Below are positions 39,998-48,799 of a DNA stretch of 64,000 bases, one piece after another. Source of the DNA: Microbacterium allomyrinae. GTDB taxonomy: Bacteria; Actinomycetota; Actinomycetes; Actinomycetales; Microbacteriaceae. Every line of letters starts with the position of its first letter. Positions within the stretch are counted from its first letter, which is position 1. The notes below the pieces were generated by a model. It ran no database searches. It was given only the letters and a program-made list of their open reading frames with translations, and was not told where the DNA came from. A program made the position numbers and the translations under genes. The stretch lies in NCBI RefSeq assembly GCF_020682705.1, contig NZ_JAGTTN010000001.1, forward strand, positions 1 through 64,000, read 5' to 3'.

Positions 39998-40904
39998 GAG
40001 TCAGGCGGCGGACAGCGAGGCCCTCGCCACGCTCGCCGATCCCACGCGAGCGCGGATCATGCGCCTGATCCGAGACTCCGATGACGGCCGCGCGCTCGTC
40101 GGCCGGCTCGCCGAAGCGCTCGAGCTGCGCCAGCCGACCGTCAGCCACCACATGAAGGCCCTTCACGACGACGGCCTCGTCACGCGGGAGCCGGAGGGTC
40201 GGCGCGTCTGGTATTCGATCGCCGCGGGGCACGTCGACCGCGTCGACGCACTTCTCGGCGACACTCAGCGCGTGTCGGGGAATCCCGACTTGGACCGGAT
40301 CGCGAACGATCTCGCCGTCCGGTTTCGGGGCGTTTTCAGCCCCGAAACCGTCCGCGCCAGCGTCGTAGAAAGCTACGCCCTGCTGGCGAGCGGCTCGCAA
40401 TCGCCGATGCTGGCGAGCCGGACCGCCGCGTTCGCCGCAGCCAGACTCGACGCACTGAGCCGTGCAGCCTCGCCCTTCGAGGGGGCGCCGACCGTGCTGT
40501 TCGTGTGCGTGCAGAATGCCGGACGGTCCCAGATCGCCGCCGGGATCCTCCGGCAGCTCGCCGGAGAGCGGGTCGTCGTTCGGACGGCCGGGTCGGAGCC
40601 GGCGACGGATGTCCGCCGAACGGTGATCACCGCTCTCGACGAGATCGGCGTCCCCCTGGGCGGCGAGTTCCCGAAGCCGCTCACCGACGAAGCCGTACGC
40701 GCGGCCGATGTCGTGATCACGATGGGCTGCGGCGATGCCTGCCCGATCTATCCCGGCCGTCGCTATCTCGACTGGGACCTCGAAGATCCCGCCGGAAAGC
40801 CTTTGGAGCACGTTCGCGCGATTCGCGACGACATCGAGGTGCGAGTGCGCGGGCTTCTCGACGACCTCCTGCCGCAGCATCCGCTCGCCTCCTCATATCC
40901 ATAG
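39996..40904 (+). CDS. ArsR-ArsC fusion: HTH regulator joined to arsenate reductase
   Basis: A 302-residue chimera. Residues 1-90 are an ArsR winged helix (LADPTRARIMRLI; QPTVSHHMKALHDDGLV). Residues ~95-160 are a helical linker of the sort found before some ArsC domains. Residues 165-295 are a low-molecular-weight-phosphatase-type arsenate reductase: P-loop CVQNAGRS (Cys171, Arg177) and MGCGDACP (Cys245, Cys249). The protein has only these three Cys; the HTH part has none, so it cannot sense As(III) by the usual ArsR cysteines. No Shine-Dalgarno; TAGACT lies 6 nt before the ATG. Fusions of this kind are known in actinobacteria but poorly studied. Confidence 0.9.
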   Translation: MSQAADSEALATLADPTRARIMRLIRDSDDGRALVGRLAEALELRQPTVSHHMKALHDDGLVTREPEGRRVWYSIAAGHVDRVDALLGDTQRVSGNPDLDRIANDLAVRFRGVFSPETVRASVVESYALLASGSQSPMLASRTAAFAAARLDALSRAASPFEGAPTVLFVCVQNAGRSQIAAGILRQLAGERVVVRTAGSEPATDVRRTVITALDEIGVPLGGEFPKPLTDEAVRAADVVITMGCGDACPIYPGRRYLDWDLEDPAGKPLEHVRAIRDDIEVRVRGLLDDLLPQHPLASSYP

Positions 40905-40916
40905 ACAGTGGTCTAT
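40901..40916. promoter_or_regulatory. Second copy of the fusion-type operator, before arsC
   Basis: ATAGAC-AGTG-GTCTAT, the same arms and spacing as at 39982-39997. It overlaps TATTCT (40914-40919), a likely -10 for the downstream arsC. Confidence 0.65.
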
Positions 40917-40943
40917 TCTTTTCGAGAGAGAAAGCGAGACCTC

Positions 40944-41369
40944 ATGACCTCCCAGCCCACCGTTCTCTTCGTCTGTGTTCACAATGCCGGCCGCTCGCAG
41001 ATGGCCGCGGGATTCCTGCGCTCCCTCGGCGGTGACGACATCGAGGTGCTCTCGGCCGGTTCCGCCCCGAAAGACGCCATCAACCCGGTCGCCGTCGCGG
41101 CGATGGCCGAACTGGGCATCGACATCAGCGAGCACATCCCACAGATCCTGACGGTGGACGCAGTCCGCGAATCGGATGTCGTGATCACAATGGGCTGCGG
41201 CGATGCCTGCCCGATCTTCCCCGGCAAGCGTTATGAGGACTGGGAGCTCGATGATCCCGCCGGTCAGGGCATCGAGGCGGTCCGCCTGATCCGCGACGAG
41301 ATCCGCGCCCGCATCGATGCACTCCTGGCCGACCTCCGCTCGACGACGACGAGTCTTCGTCAGGCCTGA
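40944..41369 (+). CDS. arsC: Arsenate reductase (LMW-phosphatase family)
   Basis: Cytosolic arsenate reductase of 141 residues. P-loop CVHNAGRS (Cys11, Arg17) and redox pair Cys85/Cys89 in MGCGDACP, giving the Cys-relay mechanism of thioredoxin- or mycothiol-linked ArsC. About 60 percent like the reductase half of the preceding fusion, by eye. The ATG at 40944 follows purine-rich GCGAGAC. Its 3' end overlaps the convergent aquaporin gene by 10 bp. Confidence 0.93.
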   Translation: MTSQPTVLFVCVHNAGRSQMAAGFLRSLGGDDIEVLSAGSAPKDAINPVAVAAMAELGIDISEHIPQILTVDAVRESDVVITMGCGDACPIFPGKRYEDWELDDPAGQGIEAVRLIRDEIRARIDALLADLRSTTTSLRQA

Positions 41370-42181
41370 TCGGGGCGTTCCACCTCGGTCGCGAGCGCGC
41401 CTTGAGCCGCGGCCGAGCCGCTGCGCCCTCCCCCATACCCGCGGAGCACGAATGCGAGGCCGACTGCCAGCACCGCGCCGACGACGGGTCCGGCGACGTA
41501 GACCCAGTACTGGCTGAAGTCGAGCGAGATCAGGTCAGGCCCGAATGTGCGCGCCGGATTCATCGAGGTGCCCGAGATGGGGCTCGCCCAGAGGCCGGCG
41601 AGGGCGATGTAGCCGCCGACGCCGATGGCACCGATGATGCCGATGTTCTGGGCGCCGGATGCCGTGCCGAGGATCACGCTCACCAGCCCGAGCGTGAGCG
41701 CGACTTCCATCCAGAACGCTTGGAGGCCGGTGTACCCCGCGGCAGGGTAGTTCGAGCCGTACGACGCGGACACCCCGATGACCGCGTGCAGGAACCAGGC
41801 GGCGAGCGTCGCTCCGGCGAGTTGAACGATGATGTAGCCCGGCACGCGTCTCCACGGGAAGTCTCCCCGCAACGAGAAGGCGAGCGTCACCGCCGGATTG
41901 AGATGTGCGCCCGAGATCCTGCCCATGAAGAGGATGATCCCCATGACCATCAGCCCTGGCGCGACCACTGCCGCCTCGCGGGAGATCGTGTCGGGGAACG
42001 CCTGGCCCATCATGCCGCCGCCGGCGGCAACGAGGACCAGAAGAAATGTGCCGAAGAGCTCCGACACCAGGCGCCGCCACTCCTGCCGGGGGTTTCGGAA
42101 GTCGTTCATCGGATCGATGACCTCGAGCTCGAACCACCTCTCGAACCGACCTCGAGTCGAATCCTGAGACACCTGCGCCAT
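41360..42181 (-). CDS. Second MIP/aquaporin-family channel
   Basis: About 273 residues; a ~40-residue cytoplasmic N-terminal segment, then six helices with NPA motifs in GAHLNPAVT and SMNPARTFGPDL. The Arg after the second NPA is the conserved selectivity-filter residue. SD GGGAG precedes ATG 42181. It ends 10 bp inside arsC, on the other strand. It could conduct water, glycerol or arsenite; ars linkage is suggestive only. Confidence 0.85.
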   Translation of the reverse strand: MAQVSQDSTRGRFERWFELEVIDPMNDFRNPRQEWRRLVSELFGTFLLVLVAAGGGMMGQAFPDTISREAAVVAPGLMVMGIILFMGRISGAHLNPAVTLAFSLRGDFPWRRVPGYIIVQLAGATLAAWFLHAVIGVSASYGSNYPAAGYTGLQAFWMEVALTLGLVSVILGTASGAQNIGIIGAIGVGGYIALAGLWASPISGTSMNPARTFGPDLISLDFSQYWVYVAGPVVGAVLAVGLAFVLRGYGGGRSGSAAAQGALATEVERPDQA

Positions 42182-42321
42182 GGTCACTCCCTGCTCGTGT
42201 GGAGTGCAGGCGCCACGCGGCGTCCGCTGGATCGCAGGCTAGTCCCGCGCCGTCCGCGCAAGGAAGGGTGAGATCGAGAAATCACCCTGCCCGCTGAGCG
42301 ACTCGGCCCCCGGGCTGCGGC

Positions 42322-42795
42322 TCAGCGCAGGGCGCGCAGGTAGCGCCGTCGCGCGATCACCTGGGCGACGCGAAGCAGGGGGTACAGCGCCCGCCACGGC
42401 TGCTGCTCGGCAGGCGCGGTGAGCGAGCGCACCGTCACGAAGACGTCGTCGCCGCGCCGGTGCACGATGAACGCTTCCTCACCGGACACCGGATGCCCGG
42501 GAAGAGTCCGGTACGAGAAGCCCGCCCGTGCGGCGGTGACCACGACCGACGCCACCTCGACGGGTTCACGGACCGTGACCCCGAGCACTCGCGCCGTGAT
42601 GGCGAGCCGCTGCCCTTTCGACACGGGTCGCGAGGCGTCGACCGTGAACCCGCTCCGGGTCTTCACCGCCCACCGCAGGACGTCGGCCGACGCCCGCTCC
42701 CAGACGGCCTCGCCGGTGCCGATGAGCGCCGATACCTGCGACCGGCGAAAGCCGGGGGCCTCCGCCGTCCACTCATCAAGCTCGGGGCTCGTCAT
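42322..42795 (-). CDS. DUF1990-family protein
   Basis: About 157 residues, soluble. The pattern WAVKTRSGFTVD, GHPVSGEEAFIVHRRGDDVFVTV and VRSLTAP matches the DUF1990 family, which has no assigned reaction. ATG overlaps the patatin stop (ATGA), so the two are co-translated. Confidence 0.8.
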   Translation of the reverse strand: MTSPELDEWTAEAPGFRRSQVSALIGTGEAVWERASADVLRWAVKTRSGFTVDASRPVSKGQRLAITARVLGVTVREPVEVASVVVTAARAGFSYRTLPGHPVSGEEAFIVHRRGDDVFVTVRSLTAPAEQQPWRALYPLLRVAQVIARRRYLRALR

Positions 42796-43556
42796 GCGAC
42801 GCCCGGCGGTGAGGGCCGCGCATCCACCGCGTCCATCGCCGCGCGTGCCGCGCGACGCCCCTCCTCGACCAGCCGTGGGACATCGGCCATCGACCACTGC
42901 GCGAGCCCCTCCATCTCGGGCTGGATGAGGATCACCGAGCGATCCTCTTCGAGCTCGGCCGCGCTGGCGGCGACCCGCATCATGCGGACGTTCTCCCACT
43001 TGGCATGCAGGCGCACCACGATCACTCTCGCCGCGCCCAGCCGGCGAGCGGCCTCGAGCGGCACGTTGTCGACCATGCCGCCGTCCATGAGCACCTGACG
43101 ACCGCGACGGACGGGCGGCAGCAGTCCGGGCACGGCGATCGTGGCGCGCAGCGCGACGTTGAGCGGGCCGGCGTCGAGCACCACGGCCTGCCGGGTCCGC
43201 AGGTCGGTCGCCACTGCCGCGAATCGCCGCGGGAGCTGCTCGATGAGCGGGTCGTCACCGAGCACCCGATGAATGGCGTCGGTCAGCGCGCCGGAGTCCA
43301 GGAGCCCCAGCCGCGGGGTGAGCGACATCCGGGCGATCGAGCTCCAGCGGAACGCGAGCGCCGCGTGCTCGATCGCCTCCAGCGGAACGTCAGCCGCGTA
43401 CGCCGCCGCCACCAGGGCTCCGGAGCTCGTGCCTGCCACGATGCCGGGACGGATGCCACGCTCGCGCAGTTCCTGCAGGACGCCGACGTGCGCGGCGCCG
43501 TAGGCGCCGCCTCCGCTGAGCGCGAGCCCCAGTGTGCTGTCGTCCGTGGACACCAT
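42792..43556 (-). CDS. Patatin-like phospholipase
   Basis: Ser-Asp dyad lipid acyl hydrolase of 254 residues. LALSGGGAYGAAHVGVL (oxyanion hole), nucleophile elbow GTSSG, and catalytic Asp in DGGMVDNVP are all present in the usual order. No signal peptide or membrane helix, so cytosolic or peripheral. Start ATG 43556 has GGAGG upstream; coupled to the DUF1990 gene. The 290 bases up to the next gene (43557-43846) hold no clear feature. Confidence 0.9.
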   Translation of the reverse strand: MVSTDDSTLGLALSGGGAYGAAHVGVLQELRERGIRPGIVAGTSSGALVAAAYAADVPLEAIEHAALAFRWSSIARMSLTPRLGLLDSGALTDAIHRVLGDDPLIEQLPRRFAAVATDLRTRQAVVLDAGPLNVALRATIAVPGLLPPVRRGRQVLMDGGMVDNVPLEAARRLGAARVIVVRLHAKWENVRMMRVAASAAELEEDRSVILIQPEMEGLAQWSMADVPRLVEEGRRAARAAMDAVDARPSPPGVA

Positions 43557-43846
43557 CGACGTCTCGCCTCCGCTTGTCGAGTCAGTCGAACTCGACGGGA
43601 TCGCCGGGAAGGCAGCGGCCGAAATCCGTGAGATCACCCAGCGCGGTCGTACCCATGTGACGACCCTAGGCCACGGACGCGGCCGGCGAGCGGCGGCCGT
43701 GCCGAGCGCGGCGCGGACTCTTGCGAACCCGCTCGCCTATTCTGAACACGGAGGCGCGGAGACTCGGCGACAGCCTCCCGCGACACTCGGGCTCTCGGTG
43801 CTGCACCTCACAGCGAATTCCGCGGACGACCCTACGAAAGGCCCCC

Positions 43847-44197
43847 GTGAACATCACGCTCCTTCAACGGTTCATCGCCGTTGTGGCCGCAGACCTGCAC
43901 GTCCCGCGTGCCGCAGATGCACTCGGCATCCCGCTCGCCTCGCTGAATTCGTCGCTCGACAAGCTCGAGGCCGAGGTCGGGCATCCGCTCTTCGTCCGTG
44001 CCAGATCCGGGTGGACGCTGACCGAGGCGGGCGCACTCCTGCTCGACGAGGCGCAGCGACAGATCGCCGAGGCGCCCACCCCCACGGCGAAGCCCAAGAC
44101 TCCGGCAGGAGGCAAGGCCAAAGCGTCCAAGGGCAAGGGTCGAGCCCCGGCGGTGAAGGGCCAGCCGAAGCCCTTCAAGAAGCGCCAGGGCCGGTAG
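43847..44197 (+). CDS. LysR-type HTH domain protein with Lys-rich tail, no effector domain
   Basis: 116 residues. Residues 1-65 are a LysR N-terminal winged HTH (LQRFIAVVAADLHVPRAADALG, ASLNSSLDKLEAEVGHPLFVRARSGWTLTEAGALLL). The ~220-residue ligand-binding domain is absent; instead a Lys/Ala/Pro-rich tail of about 40 residues follows (KPKTPAGGKAK ... KKRQGR). GAAAGG precedes the GTG. The clean stop and conserved-looking HTH suggest a deliberate short protein, perhaps nucleoid-binding, not a pseudogene. Confidence 0.75.
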   Translation: MNITLLQRFIAVVAADLHVPRAADALGIPLASLNSSLDKLEAEVGHPLFVRARSGWTLTEAGALLLDEAQRQIAEAPTPTAKPKTPAGGKAKASKGKGRAPAVKGQPKPFKKRQGR

Positions 44198-44297
44198 GCG
44201 CTGCCGCCCCGCCCGCAGCGCGGCGGCACGCGTGGCGCGGCGGTTCACGCCGTCCCGGCCCATTGACGCGCATCACCGGTGCTGCTGTGATGAGCCC

Positions 44298-45671
44298 ATG
44301 GAGACGATCGTCGACGTCGACTACCTGGTCGTCGGCGCGGGGGCGATGGGGATGGCGTTCGTCGACGCGGTCACGTCTGCCGCAGATGTATCGGTCGCCA
44401 TCGTCGATCGCCGCCACGGCGCCGGAGGGCACTGGCTCGACGCCTACGGGTTCGTGCGTCTGCATCAGGCATCGGCGTTCTACGGCGTCGCCTCGACCCT
44501 CCTCGGCGCCGGACGCCGGCAGGTCGACGGACCCGAACGAGGGCTGCACGAGCGAGCGCGTGCCGCGGAGGTGTGCGAGTACTACGCCCGCGTGCTGGAT
44601 CGGCTCACGGCGACGGGTCGCGTCGTCTTCCACGGCCGCAGCGAGTACCGGGGCGAGGCCCGATTCGAGTCGCTGCTGAGCGGCATCCGCTTCCACGCGC
44701 CGCGCGCACGGCTCGTCGATGCGCGATATCTGTCACCCGACATCCCCGCCCTCACTCCCCCGCCGTTCGCCATCGGCGACGGCGCGCACGTCATCGCCGT
44801 CAACGAGCTGGTGCACCTCTCGCGGGCACCCGAGCGCTACGTCATCGTGGGCGCCGGCAAGACGGCGACCGACACCTGCGTGTGGCTGCTGCGCAGCGGC
44901 GTCTCACCGAACGCGATCACCTGGGTGCGCCCGCGCGACCCCTGGCTGCTCAACCGCGCCGTCGTGCAGCCGGACCCGGCCGTCTTCCTCGGCATGGCCG
45001 CCGACACGATGGCCGCGGCTGCCGGATCGACCAGCGCCGAGGATGCTTTCCTGCGGATGGAGGATGCCGGAATCATGCTCCGCATCGACCCCGCCGTTAC
45101 ACCGACCATGGCCAAGACGCCCACACTCGCGACGTGGGAGCTGGATCTCGTCCGCACGATCGACGACGTGATCCGCCGAGGACACCTCCGCGGGGTCGCC
45201 TCGGGGCGCCTGATCTTCGCGGACGGCGATGTGCGCGTCCCCGCCGACACGCTCGTCGTGCACTGCGCCGCCGAAGGGCTGAAGTACCCGGGGCTGCGGC
45301 CCATCTGGACCTCGGAGGCGATCACCCCGCAACCGGTTCGCGTGGGCTTCCCGTGCTTCGGGGCGGCCCTCGTCGGCTATGTGGAGGCCACGCGCGACGA
45401 CGACGCCGACAAGAACCGCGTCTGCCGACCGTCGCCCTACTCGAACACCCCGGCGGATTGGGCGGCCATGCAGACGATCGGCGGCGATGCGTCCCTCGCG
45501 ATGGCGCAGGAGCCCGATCTGCGCGCATGGTCGAACACCACCACGCTCAATCCGGTGCGCATCCCCGCGGACCGCGTCGAGGATCCGGCGGTGCGTGCGG
45601 CCACCGCGCGACTCAAAGAGCACATCGGCCCGGGCCGTGCCCGGCTCGCCGAGTTCGCAGGCCACGTGTGA
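44298..45671 (+). CDS. FAD/NAD(P)-binding oxidoreductase, unknown substrate
   Basis: 457 residues, cytosolic. FAD Rossmann motif VVGAGAMGMAFVDAV at the N terminus and a second dinucleotide motif YVIVGAGKTATDTCVWLL at about residue 190, as in flavin-dependent monooxygenases and related oxidoreductases. No transmembrane helix. No pathway neighbours; convergent with a DHFR-like reductase gene. Confidence 0.82.
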   Translation: METIVDVDYLVVGAGAMGMAFVDAVTSAADVSVAIVDRRHGAGGHWLDAYGFVRLHQASAFYGVASTLLGAGRRQVDGPERGLHERARAAEVCEYYARVLDRLTATGRVVFHGRSEYRGEARFESLLSGIRFHAPRARLVDARYLSPDIPALTPPPFAIGDGAHVIAVNELVHLSRAPERYVIVGAGKTATDTCVWLLRSGVSPNAITWVRPRDPWLLNRAVVQPDPAVFLGMAADTMAAAAGSTSAEDAFLRMEDAGIMLRIDPAVTPTMAKTPTLATWELDLVRTIDDVIRRGHLRGVASGRLIFADGDVRVPADTLVVHCAAEGLKYPGLRPIWTSEAITPQPVRVGFPCFGAALVGYVEATRDDDADKNRVCRPSPYSNTPADWAAMQTIGGDASLAMAQEPDLRAWSNTTTLNPVRIPADRVEDPAVRAATARLKEHIGPGRARLAEFAGHV

Positions 45672-45700
45672 CCGTGACCGCGACTCGGGCAGCGAGGCGC

Positions 45701-46264
45701 TCAGCTCGACGAGTCGTGGACGACCCGGTACCGCTCGTAGACCACGCGATCCGCGAAAGTCCTGGTTTCGAGGAGTTTCAGCTCGATGGGTCGGGCGATC
45801 GGCGGCAGGAAGGGCGTGCCGCCGCCGACGGCCACCGGATTGCGGAACATCCGCAGCTCATCGACCAGACCGAGCTCGATTGCCGTCGCGGCGAGACCCG
45901 CGCCGCCGATCTCGACATGCTTGTCGGTCGCGGCAACTGCGGCCGCCACTTCCTCGGGAACGGATGCATCGGCGAGGCGGGCATTCCCCTCGACGCGGTC
46001 GAGGGTGCGGCTGAAGACGACCTTCGGGATCGCACTCCACTGGTCGGCGAACGCGATCGCCGGCTCGCCGTCGCGCAAGGAGGCATCCGTCTCCCAGGGC
46101 AGCATGGTCTCGTACAGCTTTCGACCGCACAGGATTCCGCCGAGCTCACGGACCTCGGCGACGTGAAAGAGGAACTGCTCGTCGCTCGGGACACTCCAGT
46201 CGAATCCACCGTCGCGATCGGCGATGAATCCGTCGACCGAAACGCTCATCGAGTAGATCAGCAT
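45701..46264 (-). CDS. Dihydrofolate-reductase-family protein (RibD C-terminal type)
   Basis: 187 residues with the DHFR/RibD fold pattern: SMSVSVDGFIADRDGGFDW, GGILCGRKLYETM, VFSRTLDRV and EIGGAGLAATAIELGLVDELRMF. Stand-alone members reduce diverse substrates with NADPH; true folate reduction is unlikely. ATG at 46264. Confidence 0.88.
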   Translation of the reverse strand: MLIYSMSVSVDGFIADRDGGFDWSVPSDEQFLFHVAEVRELGGILCGRKLYETMLPWETDASLRDGEPAIAFADQWSAIPKVVFSRTLDRVEGNARLADASVPEEVAAAVAATDKHVEIGGAGLAATAIELGLVDELRMFRNPVAVGGGTPFLPPIARPIELKLLETRTFADRVVYERYRVVHDSSS

Positions 46265-46349
46265 GCCCGCTTCGCGCTCTCCACACGATCACCCTGCCAC
46301 GATCACGGCGCAACGGGAACCGGAGTGCGCGCTGCCCTGAGCGCGATGC

Positions 46350-48017
46350 CTACAACTCGGCAACCCGCCCGGCTTCGACCCGCCAGTGCCGGTCGGTCTG
46401 CACTGCGGACAGCATCCGCCGGTCGTGGGTGACGAGCAGCAGAGCACCGTCGTAGGACTCGAGGGCCTGTTCGAGCTGCTCGATCGCGGGCAGATCGAGG
46501 TGGTTGGTCGGTTCGTCGAGCACGAGCACGTTCACGCCACGCGCCTGCAAGAGCGCGAGACCTGCGCGCGTGCGCTCTCCTGGCGAAAGTTCATCGACGG
46601 GGCGACTCACATGATCGGCCTTCAGCCCGAACTTCGCGAGCAGCGTGCGCACCTCGGCAGAAGCCATCGACGGAACAAGATCCTCGAACGCCTCGGCGAG
46701 CGCCCGCGACCCTGCAAGCACCGCGCGCGCCTGGTCGATCTCGCCGATCTGAACGTTCGCCCCCACGCCGGCGGTTCCCTCGTCCGGCAGCTGTCTGCCC
46801 AGGAGCGCGCGAAGCAGCGTCGTCTTGCCCGCGCCGTTGGGCCCCGTGATGCCGATGCGCTCCCCCGCGTTCACCTGCAGCGACACCGGGCCCAGAGTGA
46901 ACGACCCCTGGCGGTAGACCGCGCCGCTCAGCGTCGAGACCACCGAGCTGGAGCGCGGCGCCGACCCGATCGTGAACTCGAGCTTCCACTCCTTGCGGGG
47001 CTCCTCGACCTCATCGAGTCGAGCGATCCGGCTCTCCATCTGACGCACCTTCTGCGCCTGCTTCTCGCTCGACTCGGTCGCGGCCTTTCGCCTCATCTTG
47101 TCGTTGTCGGGCGACTTCTTCATCGCGTTGCGCACGCCCTGGCTCGTCCACTCCCGCTGCGTGCGTGCCCGCGCGACGAGGTCCGCCTTCTTGTCGGCGA
47201 AATCGTCGTACTTCTCCCGCGCGTGCCGGCGGACGGTCGCACGCTCCTCGAGGTACGAATCGTAACCACCGCCGAACACGCGGTTCGAGGCCTGCGCCAG
47301 ATCGAGTTCGAGAACGCGGGTCACGCAGCGCGCGAGGAACTCGCGATCATGACTCACCAGCACAACTCCACCCCGGATGCCGCGCACGAAGGCCTCGAGC
47401 CGCTCGAGGCCGTCGAGATCGAGATCGTTGGTGGGTTCGTCGAGGAGGAGGATGTCGAACCGTGAGAGGAGCAGCGCAGCCAACCCCACGCGTGCCGCCT
47501 GACCGCCCGACAGGGAGGTCATCGTGGCCTGATCAGCAGGCGTCCCGCCGAGGTCCAGGCCCAGATCGGCGAGAACCACCGGCACGCGCTCGTCGAGGTC
47601 GGCGGCACCGCTCGCCAACCAGCGGTCGAGGGCAGTCGAGTAGGCGTCGGCCGGGTCGAGGCCGCTCCCGTCCTGCAGTGACGGATCGGCGAGCGCGGCG
47701 GCGGCGGCATCCAGGTCTCTCGTCGCCTCGGTGCAGCCGGTACGCCGGGCGATGTACTCGGCGATCGTCTCGCCCACGAGGCGCTCGTGCTCCTGCGGCA
47801 GCCAGCCCACGAACGCATCGGCCGGCGCGAGCGCGACGGTGCCGGCCTGCGGCTCGTCGATGCCCGCGAGCAGTCGGAGCAGTGTGGACTTTCCGGCTCC
47901 GTTGGCGCCCACGACTCCGACCACGTCGCCCGGGGCGACGGTCAGATCGAGTTCGTCGAAGAGGGTGCGATGGCCGTACCCGCCGGCGAGGCCCTGGGCC
48001 ACGAGTGCTGCAGTCAT
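46350..48017 (-). CDS. ABC-F family ATPase
   Basis: Soluble protein of 555 residues with two ABC domains and no membrane segment. Domain 1: GANGAGKSTLLRLL, LSGGQAARVGLAALL, LLLDEPTNDLD. Domain 2: GPNGAGKTTLLRALL, LSPGERTRAGLALL, LVLDEPTNHLD. The charged linker (~residues 235-330) carries the interdomain arm. ABC-F proteins act on the ribosome in translation or antibiotic protection; which role applies here is open. Start ATG 48017 after AGGA. Confidence 0.92.
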   Translation of the reverse strand: MTAALVAQGLAGGYGHRTLFDELDLTVAPGDVVGVVGANGAGKSTLLRLLAGIDEPQAGTVALAPADAFVGWLPQEHERLVGETIAEYIARRTGCTEATRDLDAAAAALADPSLQDGSGLDPADAYSTALDRWLASGAADLDERVPVVLADLGLDLGGTPADQATMTSLSGGQAARVGLAALLLSRFDILLLDEPTNDLDLDGLERLEAFVRGIRGGVVLVSHDREFLARCVTRVLELDLAQASNRVFGGGYDSYLEERATVRRHAREKYDDFADKKADLVARARTQREWTSQGVRNAMKKSPDNDKMRRKAATESSEKQAQKVRQMESRIARLDEVEEPRKEWKLEFTIGSAPRSSSVVSTLSGAVYRQGSFTLGPVSLQVNAGERIGITGPNGAGKTTLLRALLGRQLPDEGTAGVGANVQIGEIDQARAVLAGSRALAEAFEDLVPSMASAEVRTLLAKFGLKADHVSRPVDELSPGERTRAGLALLQARGVNVLVLDEPTNHLDLPAIEQLEQALESYDGALLLVTHDRRMLSAVQTDRHWRVEAGRVAEL

Positions 48018-48131
48018 GTTCGTCCTGTCGCCGCGCGATGGCACGGAGGTTCTGGGCGTCTCGTCTCTCGCGGAGACCCCTCGTTGAGCGAGCGCCGGCG
48101 GGTCGAAGCGTCGATCAACGACCGGACGGGG

Positions 48132-48722
48132 TCAGTCCCAGTCGAGGTACTCCTCGATGACGACGGCCGTCTCGACGGCGTGCGTCATGGGAAACAGGTG
48201 GCCTGCTCCGCCGATGGTCTTGATGCTCGCGCGATCGGGCGCGGTGGCCTGCAGGCGCTCACCGATCGCTGGCGGCGTGATGTCGTCATCGGTTCCCTGG
48301 ACGATCAGCACCGGGATCGCCGGCGCGAGGGCGGTCTGGGCATCCTCGACCCCGAGCAGCAGCAGCCCGTTCGCCCGATCGGCGTGCGCTGCGACGACCG
48401 CGCGCGCCACGGTGCCGCCGGCGCCGTGGCCGCCGATCCACGCGTGGTCGAGCCCGAGCAGGTCCATCACGGCGACGACATCCTCCACCCGCTCGTCCAT
48501 CGCCGCGGCTTCGGAGCCGCTCGGCGCTGACGTCGTGCGAGAACCGATCCGGACGATATGGAATCCGGCCTCCTCGGCGAGGTAGTGCGCGACGACTCCC
48601 AGCGCGTCGCCCTCCAGCCCGCGCTCGGGGATCAGCACGAGCGCGACGGGACCGTCACCCTCTTCGGCATAGGAAACGGCACGACCGGCCGGTTCGAAGA
48701 CGCTGCTCTCGGTCACTTCCAT
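48132..48722 (-). CDS. Alpha/beta hydrolase-fold protein
   Basis: 196 residues. Strand-turn GGHGAGGTVARAVVAAH is in the nucleophile-elbow position but has Gly-His-Gly-Ala-Gly, with no Ser in the elbow, so esterase activity is doubtful. Asp in GTDDDITPP and His in GGAGHLFPM are at the other triad positions. ATG 48722 follows AGAGG. Substrate unknown. Confidence 0.8.
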   Translation of the reverse strand: MEVTESSVFEPAGRAVSYAEEGDGPVALVLIPERGLEGDALGVVAHYLAEEAGFHIVRIGSRTTSAPSGSEAAAMDERVEDVVAVMDLLGLDHAWIGGHGAGGTVARAVVAAHADRANGLLLLGVEDAQTALAPAIPVLIVQGTDDDITPPAIGERLQATAPDRASIKTIGGAGHLFPMTHAVETAVVIEEYLDWD

Positions 48723-48799
48723 CAGTCCTCTCGTGGGGATCGGCGTTTCGCCTCGCGGCGCTTGTCGTCTTGCACAGCTCGCTGGGCTATCAGGGTGAG

